DNA of 64,000 nt, from positions 1 to 64,000 of the forward strand of contig NZ_FXAG01000011.1 in the NCBI RefSeq assembly GCF_900177275.1. The letters run 5' to 3'. The position numbers and the translations under genes are program-made. The stretch's first letter is position 1. The number at the start of each line of letters is the position of its first letter. This document shows positions 18,955 to 28,083 of this stretch, piece after piece. The stretch is from Pseudogulbenkiania subflava DSM 22618 (GTDB lineage: Bacteria > Pseudomonadota > Gammaproteobacteria > Burkholderiales > Chromobacteriaceae). The notes beneath the pieces are model-generated. The model saw only the letters and a list, made by a program, of their open reading frames with translations. It ran no database searches and was not told where the DNA came from.

Positions 18955-19170
18955 TTACAGCATGGCCATTTTGAAAAGACTTGTAAGTAACGCAGGCTCG
19001 AACATCAGCATACGGCGTACACCGTCCAGCCGGTCGCGCATGTCGCGGTGCTTGGCCAGGATGTCGTCGCCACGAATGGCGTCGAGTAGCCCGGGGATGA
19101 TGCGTACCGGCTCGCCGCCGGTGTGCATCTCGATGGTATCGAACTCGTTGCTTTGCCAGGTTTCGGTCAT
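18955..19170 (-). pseudogene. Truncated trans-3-hydroxyproline dehydratase remnant (N-terminal 71 codons)
   Basis: Begins MTETWQSNEFDTIEMHTGGE and aligns with residues 8-59 of the intact dehydratase next to it (EPVRII, DDILAKHRDMRD, RRMLMFEP). It then switches to unrelated residues (ALLTSLFKMAML) and stops. All catalytic positions are missing. Divergence from the intact copy (for example RDMRDRLDGV versus RMMSEQFDHI) and higher GC show it is not a recent duplicate. It probably marks the original dehydratase gene of this locus, cut off when the lower-GC intact copy arrived by recombination. It could also be a small expressed protein, though no known 71-aa function exists. Confidence 0.8.
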
Positions 19171-19301
19171 GGATCGGCTCTCTTCGGAAAAAGACACGCT
19201 CACCAAAACGACGGCCAGGGGGCCGTGTCTGCGGCATGCCGGGCCGTCGCTCTCCACCGCGCACGGGGGCGGCACCTGCCGCACCCGCACGCCGGCCGGT
19301 C

Positions 19302-20447
19302 TTACTGCACCACGGTCTTCACTTTCCAGTTGCTGCCTTCCACCGCCGAGATGGTCACCGGGGCATGCTTCAGGTTGCCGGCGCCATCGAAGCTGAAGTC
19401 GGCAGTCACCCCCTTGTAGGCGGTCTTGGCGATCAGCGGCAGGAACTTGGCCGGCTCGGTGGAGTTGGCACGCTTCATGGCATCGGCCACGATCATCACG
19501 CCGTCGTAGAACTGCGGCCCCAACAGCACCACGTCCTGCTTGTAGCGGGCCTTGTAACGGGCCTCGAAGTCCTTGCCGGCCGGACGCGCGCCAAGCTCAC
19601 CACCCGGAACCGCCGAGAAGTGGCCGACGGCATCGGCACCGGCCAGCTTGATGAAGGTGGGGGTGCTCAGCATGTCGCCGCCCATCAGCTTGGCGTTGAG
19701 GCCCAGGCGTTTCATCTGCTTGGCCATCGGTGCGGCCTGCGCGTCTGCACCGCCGTAGAAGATCACGTCCGGATGGACCGCCTTGAGCGAGGTGAGGATA
19801 GCGGTGAAGTCGGAAGCCTTGTCGTTGGTGTACTCACGCTTGACCGGCTGCTTGCCCAACCCCTGGATAGATTTGATGAATTCGTCGGCGATGCCCTGGC
19901 CGTAGGCGGTGCGGTCGTCGATCACCGCGATGCGCTGCGCCTTGAGCTGGGCCACGGCGTAACGCCCCAGAGCGCCGCCCACCTGGCTGTCGCTACCCAC
20001 CAGGCGGAAGGTGGTCTTGTAGCCGGCGGTGGTAAAAGCCGGGTTGGTGGAGACCGACAGCTGCGGGATGCCGGCGTCGGAGTAGATGCGCGATGCAGGG
20101 ATCGAGACGCCGGAATTGAAGTGGCCGATCACCGCCTTCACTCCCGAATCGACCAGGCGCTGCGCGACCTGGGTGCCGACACGCGGGTCGGCCTGATCGT
20201 CCTCGGACACCAGTTCGAAGGTCACCTTCTGGCCGCCGACGGTGATCGGCTTGGCGTTGAGGTCGTCAATCGCCATCTTGGTGGCGTTCTCGTTGTCCTT
20301 GCCATAATGCGCCTGCGGGCCGGACAGCGGCGAGGAAAAGCCAATCTTCACCACGGTATCCGCTTGCGCAGCCGTGATGGCGAACGGGGCCATCATGCCA
20401 CCCAGGGCCAGCACCATGGTCATGCTGCGAGGAAAGCGCTGCTTCAT
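19302..20447 (-). CDS. Branched-chain amino-acid-type ABC transporter substrate-binding protein (LivJ/K family)
   Basis: Periplasmic binding protein of 381 aa. It has a signal peptide (basic MKQRFPRSM, hydrophobic core, cleavage near AAQADT, about residue 29). The type I two-lobed fold shows in VKIGFSSPLSGPQAHYGKDN, VIGHFNSGVSIPASRIY and IAVIDDRTAYGQGIADEF. LivJ/K relatives bind hydrophobic amino acids. Inside a hydroxyproline locus the ligand may be hydroxyproline, an inference. No LivHMGF permease or ATPase genes are present in the window, so it must borrow a transporter encoded elsewhere. Confidence 0.93.
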   Translation of the reverse strand: MKQRFPRSMTMVLALGGMMAPFAITAAQADTVVKIGFSSPLSGPQAHYGKDNENATKMAIDDLNAKPITVGGQKVTFELVSEDDQADPRVGTQVAQRLVDSGVKAVIGHFNSGVSIPASRIYSDAGIPQLSVSTNPAFTTAGYKTTFRLVGSDSQVGGALGRYAVAQLKAQRIAVIDDRTAYGQGIADEFIKSIQGLGKQPVKREYTNDKASDFTAILTSLKAVHPDVIFYGGADAQAAPMAKQMKRLGLNAKLMGGDMLSTPTFIKLAGADAVGHFSAVPGGELGARPAGKDFEARYKARYKQDVVLLGPQFYDGVMIVADAMKRANSTEPAKFLPLIAKTAYKGVTADFSFDGAGNLKHAPVTISAVEGSNWKVKTVVQ

Positions 20448-20492
20448 GATTTCTCCTTTGCTTCTCTTTTTTAAGGTTGGCCGAAAGGCCGG

Positions 20493-21755
20493 TCAGAACC
20501 GGTTGAGCCGGTACGGTGAAACATCGAAACTACTGGGGCGCCGCTGGATCATGTCGGTCAGCAGCACACCGGTGGTGGCCGCCAGCGTCAGGCCGAGGTG
20601 GCCGTGGCCAGTGGCAAAGTACAGGCCGGCGGTATCCGGCGCCGGGCCGATCACAGGCACCGTGTCCGGTACCGAGGGGCGGTTGCCCATCCACACGCTC
20701 ATGTCGGTGGTATCGAAATCGCCGACGATGCGTTTGGCCTTGTCGATCAGGATGTGAGCACGGCGCCAGTCGGGCGGCGCGTCGCGGTGCGCCAGCTCCA
20801 CGGTGCCAGCCAGCCGCAGGCCGCCGTTGCCCATGGGCAGGATCACGAAGCTCTCGCTGGCGCACTGGATGAAGTGGTGCAACTCCACGCCGGCGTTGGG
20901 CAGCGTCACGTGGTAGCCACGCTCGCTCTCCAGCGGAATGCGGTATTTGTGCTGTGCTGTGAAGCGGTCGCTCCAGATGCCGCAGGCAATCACCACCGCA
21001 TCGGCCTCGAGCCGGCCGCTGTTGGCGGTCTCCACACCGGAGATACGCCCTGCCGAACTGACCGTGGCCAGCACCTCGTCCTGCACGAAGCGCCCACCCT
21101 CTCGGATGAAGGCGTCGAACAGTCCACGGCTGAAGGTGTAGGGATCGTCCACGTGCGACCAGGCCGGCACCTTGACGGCACAGCGCCACTCCTCGCGCAA
21201 CACAGGTTCCTGCTCGCGGATGGCGCCGTTGACGAGCTTGTTCCAGCCCACGCCGTGGTGGCGCTTGTCGTCCCAGGCCCCCTGTGCCGCGCCGAACTCC
21301 TCCTCGCTGCGGTACAGCGTCAGGTTGCCGTGGCGCCGCCACAGATGAGTGAGGCCGGCGCGCTCGATCAGCGGCGCGTAATCGTCGTTGACCCGGTTCA
21401 AGAGCGTGGCCATGGCACGGGTGAGCTCGGCCACCCGACTCGGCCGGCTGGCCGCAACGAAGCGCAGCAGCCACGGCGCCAGCGTCGGCAGATAACGCCA
21501 GCGCATGGCCAGCGGTCCCAGTGGATCGAGCATCCAGCCCGGCACCTTGCGCAAGACGCCCGGCTCGGCCAACGGAATCACATCGCTCACCGCAAAGGCG
21601 CCGGCGTTGCCGTAGCTGGTCTCCATCGCCGGCTCGCCGCGGTCGACCAGCGTCACCTCGCAGCCGGCCAGGCGCAGTTGCAAGGCGGTGGCGATGCCGA
21701 CGATGCCGGCCCCCACCACGACGGTGCCCGCACTGGAAGTCTGTGAGTTCGACAT
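20493..21755 (-). CDS. lhpB: DadA-like FAD D-amino acid dehydrogenase, probable D-hydroxyproline dehydrogenase
   Basis: FAD-dependent oxidation of cis-4-hydroxy-D-proline to 1-pyrroline-4-hydroxy-2-carboxylate is the likely role. It is 420 aa, with an N-terminal Rossmann FAD motif VVVGAGIVGIATALQLRLAG (residues 12-31) and the DAO C-terminal region GLYFATGHGHLGLTLAATTG. It resembles DadA, so general D-amino acid activity is an alternative. It is preceded 3 bp upstream by the semialdehyde dehydrogenase gene in a hydroxyproline order, which supports the specific role. It is a single-subunit form, not the heteromeric LhpBEF type. Confidence 0.85.
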   Translation of the reverse strand: MSNSQTSSAGTVVVGAGIVGIATALQLRLAGCEVTLVDRGEPAMETSYGNAGAFAVSDVIPLAEPGVLRKVPGWMLDPLGPLAMRWRYLPTLAPWLLRFVAASRPSRVAELTRAMATLLNRVNDDYAPLIERAGLTHLWRRHGNLTLYRSEEEFGAAQGAWDDKRHHGVGWNKLVNGAIREQEPVLREEWRCAVKVPAWSHVDDPYTFSRGLFDAFIREGGRFVQDEVLATVSSAGRISGVETANSGRLEADAVVIACGIWSDRFTAQHKYRIPLESERGYHVTLPNAGVELHHFIQCASESFVILPMGNGGLRLAGTVELAHRDAPPDWRRAHILIDKAKRIVGDFDTTDMSVWMGNRPSVPDTVPVIGPAPDTAGLYFATGHGHLGLTLAATTGVLLTDMIQRRPSSFDVSPYRLNRF

Positions 21756-21758
21756 GAT

Positions 21759-23330
21759 CTAGGCCTCTCTCTGGCCATCGAGCAGGCGACGCAGCTGCAG
21801 CGGATTGCCGTGCTGCAGCGCGGCAGGCAACAGGCTGTCCGGGAAATCCTGGTAGCAGACCGGGCGCAGGAAGCGCTGGATCGCGGCAGTCCCGACCGAG
21901 GTGCTGCGCACATCGGAGGTGGCCGGGAACGGCCCGCCATGAACCATGGCATCGCACACCTCGACACCCGTTGGCCAGCCATTGACCAACAAGCGGCCAG
22001 CCTTGCGCTCCAGGGTCGGCAGCAAGGTCCTGGCCGCGTGCAGGTCGCCGTCGTCCAGGTGCAGCGTGGCGGTCAGTTGGCCTTCCAGGTGCTCGGCGAC
22101 CTGGCGGATCTCCTCACCGTCGGCACATTGCACGATCAACGAGGCGGCGCCGAAGACCTCGGCCTGCAGGGCCAGGTTGGCAAGAAAGTCCCGCGCCGTT
22201 GTCGTGAACAGCCGGGGCTGACACTGGTTCGGGCCTTCGGCGCTCAGGCCGGCGGCAACCGGCCGGGCATGACCGGCCAGCGCACCGACACCCGTCTGAT
22301 AGGCGTCGAAGATTCCCGGGGTGAGCATGGTTTGCGCGCTGCTGCGCTGAACGCCATCCGCCGCAGCGGCAATGAAGCGGTCCAGCTCCGGCCCCTGGAG
22401 GGCAATCACCAGGCCGGGGTTGGTGCAGAACTGGCCCGCGCCTTGAGTCAGCGAGGCGACGAACCCCTGCGCCAATGCTTCGGCCCGTGCTTGCAGGGCA
22501 GCAGGGAATAGGAACACCGGGTTGATCGAACTCATCTCCGCATAGACCGGGATCGGCTCGGGGCGGGCCTGGGCAGCCTGACACAGGGCGATGCCGCCAC
22601 TGCGCGAACCAGTGAATCCGACCGCCTTGATGCGCGGGTCGCTGACCAGGGCGATCCCCACTTCACGGCCGGAGCCGAACAGCAGCGAGAACACGCCTTC
22701 AGGGAGTTCGCATTTCGCCACCGCGCGGGCCACGGCCTGGCCGACCAGTTCGCTGGTGCCGGGGTGGGCGCCATGGGCCTTGACGATCACCGGGCAGCCC
22801 GCCGCCAGGGCCGAGGCGGTGTCACCGCCCGCGACGGAAAAGGCCAGCGGGAAATTGCTCGCACCGAACACCGCCACCGGGCCCAGCGGCACGTGACGCT
22901 GGCGCAGGTCTGCGCGGGGCAAGGGCTGGCGCTCCGGCTGGGCGCTGTCGACCCGCACGTCTAGCCACTCCCCGGCACGCACGGTGCGGGCAAAGGTGCG
23001 CAGTTGCCCGCAGGTGCGACCACGTTCGCCCTGGATCCGGGCACGCGGCAGGCCGCTCTCGGCCATGGCGCGCTCGACCAGCTCATCGCCAAGGGCTTCG
23101 ATCTCGTCGGCAATGGTTTCGAGAAATCGGGCGCGGACCGACAGCGACGTCTCACGGTAGCGGTCAAAGGCTGCCCAGGCCAGGGCGCAGGCCTGTTCCA
23201 CCTGCTCGCCGGTGCCGCCGGGATAGGCCGGCTCAAGCAGTTTGCCGGTGGCCGGATCGATTGCCTGGATCGCTTTGCGGCTGCCGGCAACGGCTTGCCC
23301 GCCAATCAGCATCTTGCCTGTCAAGTTCAT
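21759..23330 (-). CDS. lhpG: 2-oxoglutarate semialdehyde dehydrogenase (aldehyde dehydrogenase family)
   Basis: NAD(P)-dependent oxidation of alpha-ketoglutaric semialdehyde to 2-oxoglutarate, the final step of 4-hydroxyproline catabolism. It is 523 aa, starting [40 protein letters not shown] is the cofactor region. The general base Glu is in [12 protein letters not shown] (near residue 264), a motif characteristic of KGSA dehydrogenases, and the nucleophile Cys is in [10 protein letters not shown] (near 300). It lies between the deaminase, whose product is this semialdehyde, and the D-hydroxyproline dehydrogenase. lhpG naming is by analogy. Confidence 0.9.
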   Translation of the reverse strand: MNLTGKMLIGGQAVAGSRKAIQAIDPATGKLLEPAYPGGTGEQVEQACALAWAAFDRYRETSLSVRARFLETIADEIEALGDELVERAMAESGLPRARIQGERGRTCGQLRTFARTVRAGEWLDVRVDSAQPERQPLPRADLRQRHVPLGPVAVFGASNFPLAFSVAGGDTASALAAGCPVIVKAHGAHPGTSELVGQAVARAVAKCELPEGVFSLLFGSGREVGIALVSDPRIKAVGFTGSRSGGIALCQAAQARPEPIPVYAEMSSINPVFLFPAALQARAEALAQGFVASLTQGAGQFCTNPGLVIALQGPELDRFIAAAADGVQRSSAQTMLTPGIFDAYQTGVGALAGHARPVAAGLSAEGPNQCQPRLFTTTARDFLANLALQAEVFGAASLIVQCADGEEIRQVAEHLEGQLTATLHLDDGDLHAARTLLPTLERKAGRLLVNGWPTGVEVCDAMVHGGPFPATSDVRSTSVGTAAIQRFLRPVCYQDFPDSLLPAALQHGNPLQLRRLLDGQREA

Positions 23331-23439
23331 GGTGACTCCTGCGAAAATAGGTAGCCCGGCTACGCGACAAGGGGGGCGCAGCCGGTGCATACGGAGGCGG
23401 CGCGCATCAGGGCGCCGCCGTGCCGACCGGGGCCGTGCG

Positions 23440-24387
23440 TCAGGCGACGTTCAGTTCTGCCGACCACTTGCCGTACCACTCGCGGAACAGCGCGTACTGG
23501 GTCTCGGCGTAACGACGCTGGGCATCGCTGAGCGCATCGGTCTCATTGAAGTGCAGGGTGTATTCCTTGTCGCCGTTGAGCACCATCAGGTGCTTGTAGT
23601 AGAGCACCAGGTCGCAGCCTTCATCGAAAGACGACAGCACCGCCAGTGCCGATTCCAGCTCGCGGGCAAGGCGGCGGGCCTTGGCGTCGCCCTTGGCGGC
23701 CTGCTTGCTCAGGGCCACCAGTTGCAGCACTTCGCGCGGCAGGGCGTTGCCGATGCCGGTGATAGCGCCGGTGGCGTTGCAATTGACGAAACCGTGTACG
23801 ACCTGGGTGTCGACACCGACCATGAGGGTGACCTCATCGTCCTTGGAAGTGATGTTCTCGGCTGCGTAGCGCAGGTCGGCGCCGCCGCCGAATTCCTTGA
23901 AGCCGATCAGGTTCGGGTAGTCACGGCGCAGCTCGAAAAACAGGTCGGCGCGGGTAGCGAAGCCGTAGTAAGGGCTGTTGTAGATCACCGCCGGCAGTCC
24001 TGGGGCGGCTTTGAGGATGGCGGCGAAGTGCGCTTTTTGCGCGGCCGGCGAGGCACCACGGGAGAGCACACGCGGGATCACCATCAGGCCATGGGCGCCG
24101 ACTTTGGCGGCGTGAGCGGCGTGGGAGACGGCCTCGCGGGTATTGACCGCACCGGTACCGACGATGGTCGGGATGCCGGCCGCCACCAGACGCGCCACGC
24201 CTTCCTGACGTTCGGCTTCGGTGAGCAGCGGCCAGTCGCCCATGGAGCCGCAGTACACCACGGCGCTCATACCGATATCGATCAGCTCGCGGCCCTTGGC
24301 AACCAGGGCATCGAAATCCGGTTTGCGCTCGGCGGTACACGGGGTCATCAGGGCAGGAATGCAGCCAGTGAAGATGTTGTCGCTCAT
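23440..24387 (-). CDS. lhpC: DapA-family 1-pyrroline-4-hydroxy-2-carboxylate deaminase
   Basis: Schiff-base lyase of the dihydrodipicolinate synthase family, converting 1-pyrroline-4-hydroxy-2-carboxylate to alpha-ketoglutarate semialdehyde and ammonia. It is 315 aa, starting [17 protein letters not shown]. The catalytic lysine is in [10 protein letters not shown] (near residue 163) and the Tyr region is [10 protein letters not shown]. Other DapA relatives act on other keto acids; the call relies on the hydroxyproline neighbours. The upstream gap to the epimerase gene (219 bp) contains a 143-bp fold-back element, so transcription may be attenuated there. Confidence 0.9.
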   Translation of the reverse strand: MSDNIFTGCIPALMTPCTAERKPDFDALVAKGRELIDIGMSAVVYCGSMGDWPLLTEAERQEGVARLVAAGIPTIVGTGAVNTREAVSHAAHAAKVGAHGLMVIPRVLSRGASPAAQKAHFAAILKAAPGLPAVIYNSPYYGFATRADLFFELRRDYPNLIGFKEFGGGADLRYAAENITSKDDEVTLMVGVDTQVVHGFVNCNATGAITGIGNALPREVLQLVALSKQAAKGDAKARRLARELESALAVLSSFDEGCDLVLYYKHLMVLNGDKEYTLHFNETDALSDAQRRYAETQYALFREWYGKWSAELNVA

Positions 24388-24449
24388 TGTTTTGCTCCTT
24401 ACAGCATTCATTCGGGTGATAGAGGTAAAGGGGCCGCCGGGGCGGCTTC

Positions 24450-24592
24450 AGAACCTGTTCACGATCTTGCTGCGCATCCCTGATCGGGGCTCATGTGCTG
24501 CTCGGAATCCTCATGTACTCCAGTACATTCCGGTTCCTGCGCGGCTCTTCACCCCGCTGAGGGCTGCTCGCGACAGATCGTGAACAGGTTCT
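24450..24592 (+). repeat. 143-bp fold-back (MITE-like) element, copy 1
   Basis: Ends in perfect 17-bp inverted repeats: AGAACCTGTTCACGATC at 24450-24466 and its reverse complement at 24576-24592. An internal palindrome ATGTACT-CC-AGTACAT lies near the centre. The same 143 bp, differing at about four positions, occurs in reverse orientation at 60228-60370, and a shortened relative at 63747-63840. No coding capacity. Here it sits between the epimerase stop (13 bp away) and lhpC, inside one operon. Confidence 0.92.
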
Positions 24593-24605
24593 CAGACGTG
24601 CTGGC

Positions 24606-25532
24606 TCAAATGCCCCACGCGAAGGGATCCTGTTCGTCGATCAGTAGCGTGCTATCCGCGGTCATGTAGGCACGACCGGTAATGAACGGGCGGATACGCT
24701 CGCCTTCCCGTTCGTAACGGCCCTCGAACCGGCTGCCCGTGATGCTGGCCTGAACCCAGCGCTCGCCCTCGGCCAGCTTGCCGTCGGCCGCCAGGCACGC
24801 CAGCTTGGCGCTGGTACCGGTGCCGCAGGGCGAACGGTCGTAGGCCTTGCCTGGACACATGACGAAGTTGCGGCTGTCGGCCTGGTCGTCGTCGGCAAAC
24901 AGCTCGACATGGTCGATCAGGGCGCCGTCTGCGCCGCCGATGCCCTGGTCCTCCAAGGCCTTCAGCATCGCCCAGGTGAACTCTGTCAGGGCGTCGACGT
25001 TCTCGAGCTGTAACGACTGGCCGTGATCGGCGACCAGGAAGAACCAGTTGCCGCCCCAGGCAATATCGCCGTAGACGCGGCCGTGGCCGGGCACATCGAC
25101 CGGGACCTGCTGACGGTAGCGGTAGGCCGGTACGTTGCGCAGGGTCACCGCGCCATCGTCATGCAGGGTGGCGCTGACCGGGCCGACCGGGGTGTCGATT
25201 TTGTGCACGCCGGGCTGGATCTGCCCCAAGTGGTGCAGCGAGGCGACCAGGCCGATGGTGCCGTGGCCGCACATGCCGAGGTAGCCGGCATTGTTGAAGA
25301 AAATCACGCCGCAGGTGGCGTCCGGCGATACCGGTTCGCAATACAGAGCGCCCACCAGCACATCGTTGCCACGCGGCTCGAGCAGGCAGGCGCGGCGCCA
25401 CTTGTCGTGCTGTTCGCGCAACGCATCACGCTTCTCGGCCATGGTGCTGCCGGCCAGTTCGGGAAAGCCTTTCATCACCAGGCGAGTGGGTTCACCACCA
25501 GTGTGGGAATCGATGATGTGTATCTGTTTCAT
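24606..25532 (-). CDS. hypE: 4-hydroxyproline 2-epimerase (proline racemase family)
   Basis: Interconverts trans-4-hydroxy-L-proline and cis-4-hydroxy-D-proline, the entry step of bacterial hydroxyproline use. It is 308 aa from the ATG at 25532 ([20 protein letters not shown]). An in-frame ATG four codons earlier overlaps the ACAGG ribosome site. Both catalytic cysteines are present: Cys88 in GYLGMCGHG and Cys236 in [10 protein letters not shown], the numbering known for the Pseudomonas enzyme. It is first in the operon and divergent from a PAS-AraC regulator. Proline racemase is the alternative, less likely given the deaminase, dehydrogenase and KGSA dehydrogenase downstream. Confidence 0.93.
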   Translation of the reverse strand: MKQIHIIDSHTGGEPTRLVMKGFPELAGSTMAEKRDALREQHDKWRRACLLEPRGNDVLVGALYCEPVSPDATCGVIFFNNAGYLGMCGHGTIGLVASLHHLGQIQPGVHKIDTPVGPVSATLHDDGAVTLRNVPAYRYRQQVPVDVPGHGRVYGDIAWGGNWFFLVADHGQSLQLENVDALTEFTWAMLKALEDQGIGGADGALIDHVELFADDDQADSRNFVMCPGKAYDRSPCGTGTSAKLACLAADGKLAEGERWVQASITGSRFEGRYEREGERIRPFITGRAYMTADSTLLIDEQDPFAWGI

Positions 25533-25796
25533 AAACCTGTCCATTTATGAAGAGCCAATCGGGGTTGAGCCCTGCAGTCAATTTCTAAGCCATAGAATGG
25601 ACTCATCGATGCCCATAATCTTGATGCTTATCTTCAACTTTGATGACGAAATCGGCATAGTTTGTTTTGGCGGTGTACGACTGGCGTGGTAGCCTCACAA
25701 GCGGCTCGACATGACGCAAGCCGTGCTGCAAGCTGCTTGCTTTGCCCCTAAAGCAGGTACTGGAGGGGGGAGCACAGATACCGGGGAGTGGAAGTC

Positions 25797-26573
25797 ATGA
25801 CACCGAACGCATTTGCCATGTTGTGCCAGGGCGATGAGCAACGGCGCCCTGAAACCATCGAGGAATGGCTGGCGGGAGTGGCGCCGTTGCTACCTGTACT
25901 GGATGTCATTCCGAATGCGGCGATATTCATCAAGGATGTAGAGGCACGCTACCTCAGTGCCAATCACACACTCGTGCAGCGCTGCGGCCAGAAACAGCTG
26001 CAGCCCCTGCTGGGTAAAACCAGCGCTGAAGTCTTTCCGGCGCAGCTGGGCCCTGGATATACCGAGCAGGATCGGCGGGTTCTGGAGCAGGGATTGGTAC
26101 TTGAGAACCAGCTAGAGCTGCATCTTTACAAGAACCGTGAACCGGGTTGGTGCCTGACGTATAAATGGCCGTTGTACAACCGCAAAGGCGAAATCATCGG
26201 GCTGATGGGCATATCGGTCGACCTGCAATCGGCTAGCAACACGCATCCCGCCTATCAGCACCTTGCCGCCGTGGACGAATACATTCGCGCTCATTTCAAT
26301 CACCCCATTACCATGGGTGAGTTGACGAGGATTGCCGGTATTTCAGCCGCACAATTGGAACGGCACTGCAAGCGGGTTTTCCATCTCACACCGCGGCAAA
26401 TGATCCACAAGGCGCGTCTGGAGCATGCACATCGCTTGCTGCATACCAAAATGCCGATTACCGATGTGGCACTGCAGTGCGGTTACACCGACCACAGCGC
26501 ATTCAGCCGGCAATTCAAGGCGCTGACTGGCTTTACGCCACGGCAGTATCGACAGGCTACAGAGCAGAGCTGA
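25797..26573 (+). CDS. AraC-family regulator with N-terminal PAS domain, probable hydroxyproline regulator
   Basis: 258 aa. Residues about 30-145 form a PAS sensor (VLDVIPNAAIFIKDVEARYL, YKWPLYNRKGEIIGLMGISV). The C-terminal 100 residues form the double AraC HTH (ITMGELTRIAGISAAQLERH and PITDVALQCGYTDHSAFSRQ). ATG at 25797 is chosen because GGGGAG lies eight bases upstream; an in-frame GTG three codons earlier overlaps that site. It is divergent from hypE across a 264-bp intergenic region, the place of LhpR-type activators. The ligand is not visible; a hydroxyproline-pathway intermediate is an inference. Confidence 0.9.
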   Translation: MTPNAFAMLCQGDEQRRPETIEEWLAGVAPLLPVLDVIPNAAIFIKDVEARYLSANHTLVQRCGQKQLQPLLGKTSAEVFPAQLGPGYTEQDRRVLEQGLVLENQLELHLYKNREPGWCLTYKWPLYNRKGEIIGLMGISVDLQSASNTHPAYQHLAAVDEYIRAHFNHPITMGELTRIAGISAAQLERHCKRVFHLTPRQMIHKARLEHAHRLLHTKMPITDVALQCGYTDHSAFSRQFKALTGFTPRQYRQATEQS

Positions 26574-26637
26574 TGGATGAGGTTTTGTTGGTGGACAGCC
26601 ACAGCCTCCCGCCGCTCTCGTATCACAAGACGTACAA

Positions 26638-26674
26638 AAGCCCGGGGCGCCGATATTATCGGCGCCCCGGGCTT
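26638..26674 (-). terminator. Strong hairpin terminator after the TSUP gene
   Basis: Perfect 17-bp stem AAGCCCGGGGCGCCGAT / ATCGGCGCCCCGGGCTT with a 3-base loop, lying between two convergent genes. On the minus strand it is followed by a short T run (CTTTTG), so it serves mainly the TSUP gene whose stop is at 26695. It could also slow plus-strand readthrough from the AraC gene. Confidence 0.85.
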
Positions 26675-26694
26675 GGAAAAAGACGGTGTCTCGA

Positions 26695-27468
26695 TCAGTA
26701 CACTAGCTTGGTCCCGACGATAGCCAGCATGATCGCCAGCGCCGGACGCATCCAGCGCTCCGCCATCTTCTTGGTGAGGCGGCTGCCCATCCAGATGCCG
26801 GGCAGCGACCCCATCAGCAGGTTAACCAAGAGGCCGTAATCGAGGTTGCCGAGACTGGCGTGGCCGATTCCCGCCACCAGCGTCAGCGGCACGGCGTGGG
26901 CAATCTCGGTCCCCACCAGGCGCGTGGTCGGCAGCGCCGGGTAGAGCAGGAACAGGGCCAAGGTCCCCAAGGCACCGGCGCCGATCGAACTCAGCGTCAC
27001 CAGCACGCCCAGCATCACGCCGATCAGCACCGTCGGCATGGTGCGCGAGCGGGACTCGTCCAGCAGCGACGGGTTGATTCGATGCGCCAGCTTCACCAGC
27101 AGCGGCTTGAACAGGATGGCGAGCGCGGTCAGGATCAGCGCCGCCCCCAGGCTCACCTTGATCACGGCATTGATGGTGGCGGTAGGCAGTTCGATACGGG
27201 ACAGCACGAACAGGGTCAGCAACGCCGCCGGCAGACTGCCGGCCGCCAGGCGCGTCGTAATACCCCAGTCGACATGGCGCTGACGGTGATGAATCATCAC
27301 GCCGCCGGCCTTGGTAATGGCCGCGTACAGCAAATCGGTACCGACCGCAGTGGCCGGGGGAATGCCGAACCACACCAGGATAGGAGTCATCAGCGAGCCA
27401 CCGCCCACGCCGGTCAGTCCGACGACAAAACCAACGAGAAGACCGGCCACGACATAGCCCAACTCCAT
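26695..27468 (-). CDS. TSUP-family (TauE/SafE) anion permease
   Basis: Membrane protein of 257 aa with about eight hydrophobic segments. The TSUP repeat motif is visible near the start (VGLTGVGGGSLMTPILVWFG) and again, degenerate, in the second half (IGAGALGTLALFLLYP). The start is placed at MELGYVVAGLLVGF (27468); the frame continues upstream without similarity. TSUP proteins export or import sulfite, sulfoacetate, taurine-linked sulfonates or organic anions. Nothing in the context selects a substrate. It stands alone. Confidence 0.88.
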   Translation of the reverse strand: MELGYVVAGLLVGFVVGLTGVGGGSLMTPILVWFGIPPATAVGTDLLYAAITKAGGVMIHHRQRHVDWGITTRLAAGSLPAALLTLFVLSRIELPTATINAVIKVSLGAALILTALAILFKPLLVKLAHRINPSLLDESRSRTMPTVLIGVMLGVLVTLSSIGAGALGTLALFLLYPALPTTRLVGTEIAHAVPLTLVAGIGHASLGNLDYGLLVNLLMGSLPGIWMGSRLTKKMAERWMRPALAIMLAIVGTKLVY

Positions 27469-27791
27469 ACGACCCCCAGATGCTCTCGAAAACGATATGA
27501 GAGAGTAACCGATTAGCGTTATAACCAAATAGATTTTCTAATTTGATCAATATTCTAAAAAGTCACTATCCCCCTGCCCTGGGCACCTCCGTCCATCAAA
27601 ACAGCATACGAAGGCCTCCGTCCTGACATGAAATCGAAATGTATCGGCGGCAAGCTGATCGTCAAGGACATTCCTGCAACATTTCCGGAACCGATGCCCG
27701 TTTATGCTTTACAAAAGAAGTAATTAGGGTCATTTTGTAAAGCGAATGCCTTCTGGTGTACAAGCCAGCAATGCAGTGATGAGGTGACAGG
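27469..27791. promoter_or_regulatory. Intergenic region with a perfect 11-bp inverted repeat
   Basis: AT-rich 323 bp between the TSUP gene and a small plus-strand frame. GCTTTACAAAA (27706-27716) and TTTTGTAAAGC (27733-27743) are a perfect inverted pair 16 bp apart, centre to centre 27 bp. They lie about 50-85 bp upstream of the small gene at 27792. A TTGATCAA palindrome at 27543-27550 lies upstream of the TSUP gene but lacks the FNR spacing. A 31-codon frame at 27628-27723 has no ribosome site and is not called. Confidence 0.5.
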
Positions 27792-27980
27792 ATGATCTCT
27801 CGTATCCCTCTAAGCGTTCGACGAAAACAGGCCCGCGACCAGCATGAGAGCTTTCTTTACGCGGTAGCCAAACCTCAACTCAGTGAAGCGGAAAAAGTCC
27901 GGCAGCAAAAAGTTCGCCAACGGGCGCACGACCGAGACGATGCCCGCTTTCTCGCCGAACGGTGTGACGATATTTTCTGA
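27792..27980 (+). CDS. Small hypothetical protein, 62 aa, highly charged
   Basis: ATG preceded by GAGG seven bases upstream. The product starts MISRIPLSVRRKQARDQHES and continues with many Arg, Lys, Gln, Asp and Glu. It has no signal peptide or membrane segment and is probably an alpha-helical, soluble, nucleic-acid-like composition. It has its own upstream inverted repeat and a terminator about 105 bp downstream (28084-28110), so it looks like a self-contained transcription unit. I do not recognise the family; it could still be a chance frame. Confidence 0.45.
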   Translation: MISRIPLSVRRKQARDQHESFLYAVAKPQLSEAEKVRQQKVRQRAHDRDDARFLAERCDDIF

Positions 27981-28083
27981 TTGACCCCAGCAGGGGAACA
28001 TTGCCCGCCTTGGCCAACGGTGGTCGGAGGGCGTGCTGATCCCATCCGGCGGCTCCAGCGCCGTCACTTCCAGCCGCCACAAC

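Noticed and set aside
27543-27550. TTGATCAA near the TSUP gene as an FNR site
   Set aside because: The half-sites are adjacent, lacking the four-base spacer.
27628-27723. 31-codon frame MKSKCIGGKLIV...
   Set aside because: No ribosome site, no similarity, and its end overlaps the inverted repeat; too little to call a gene.
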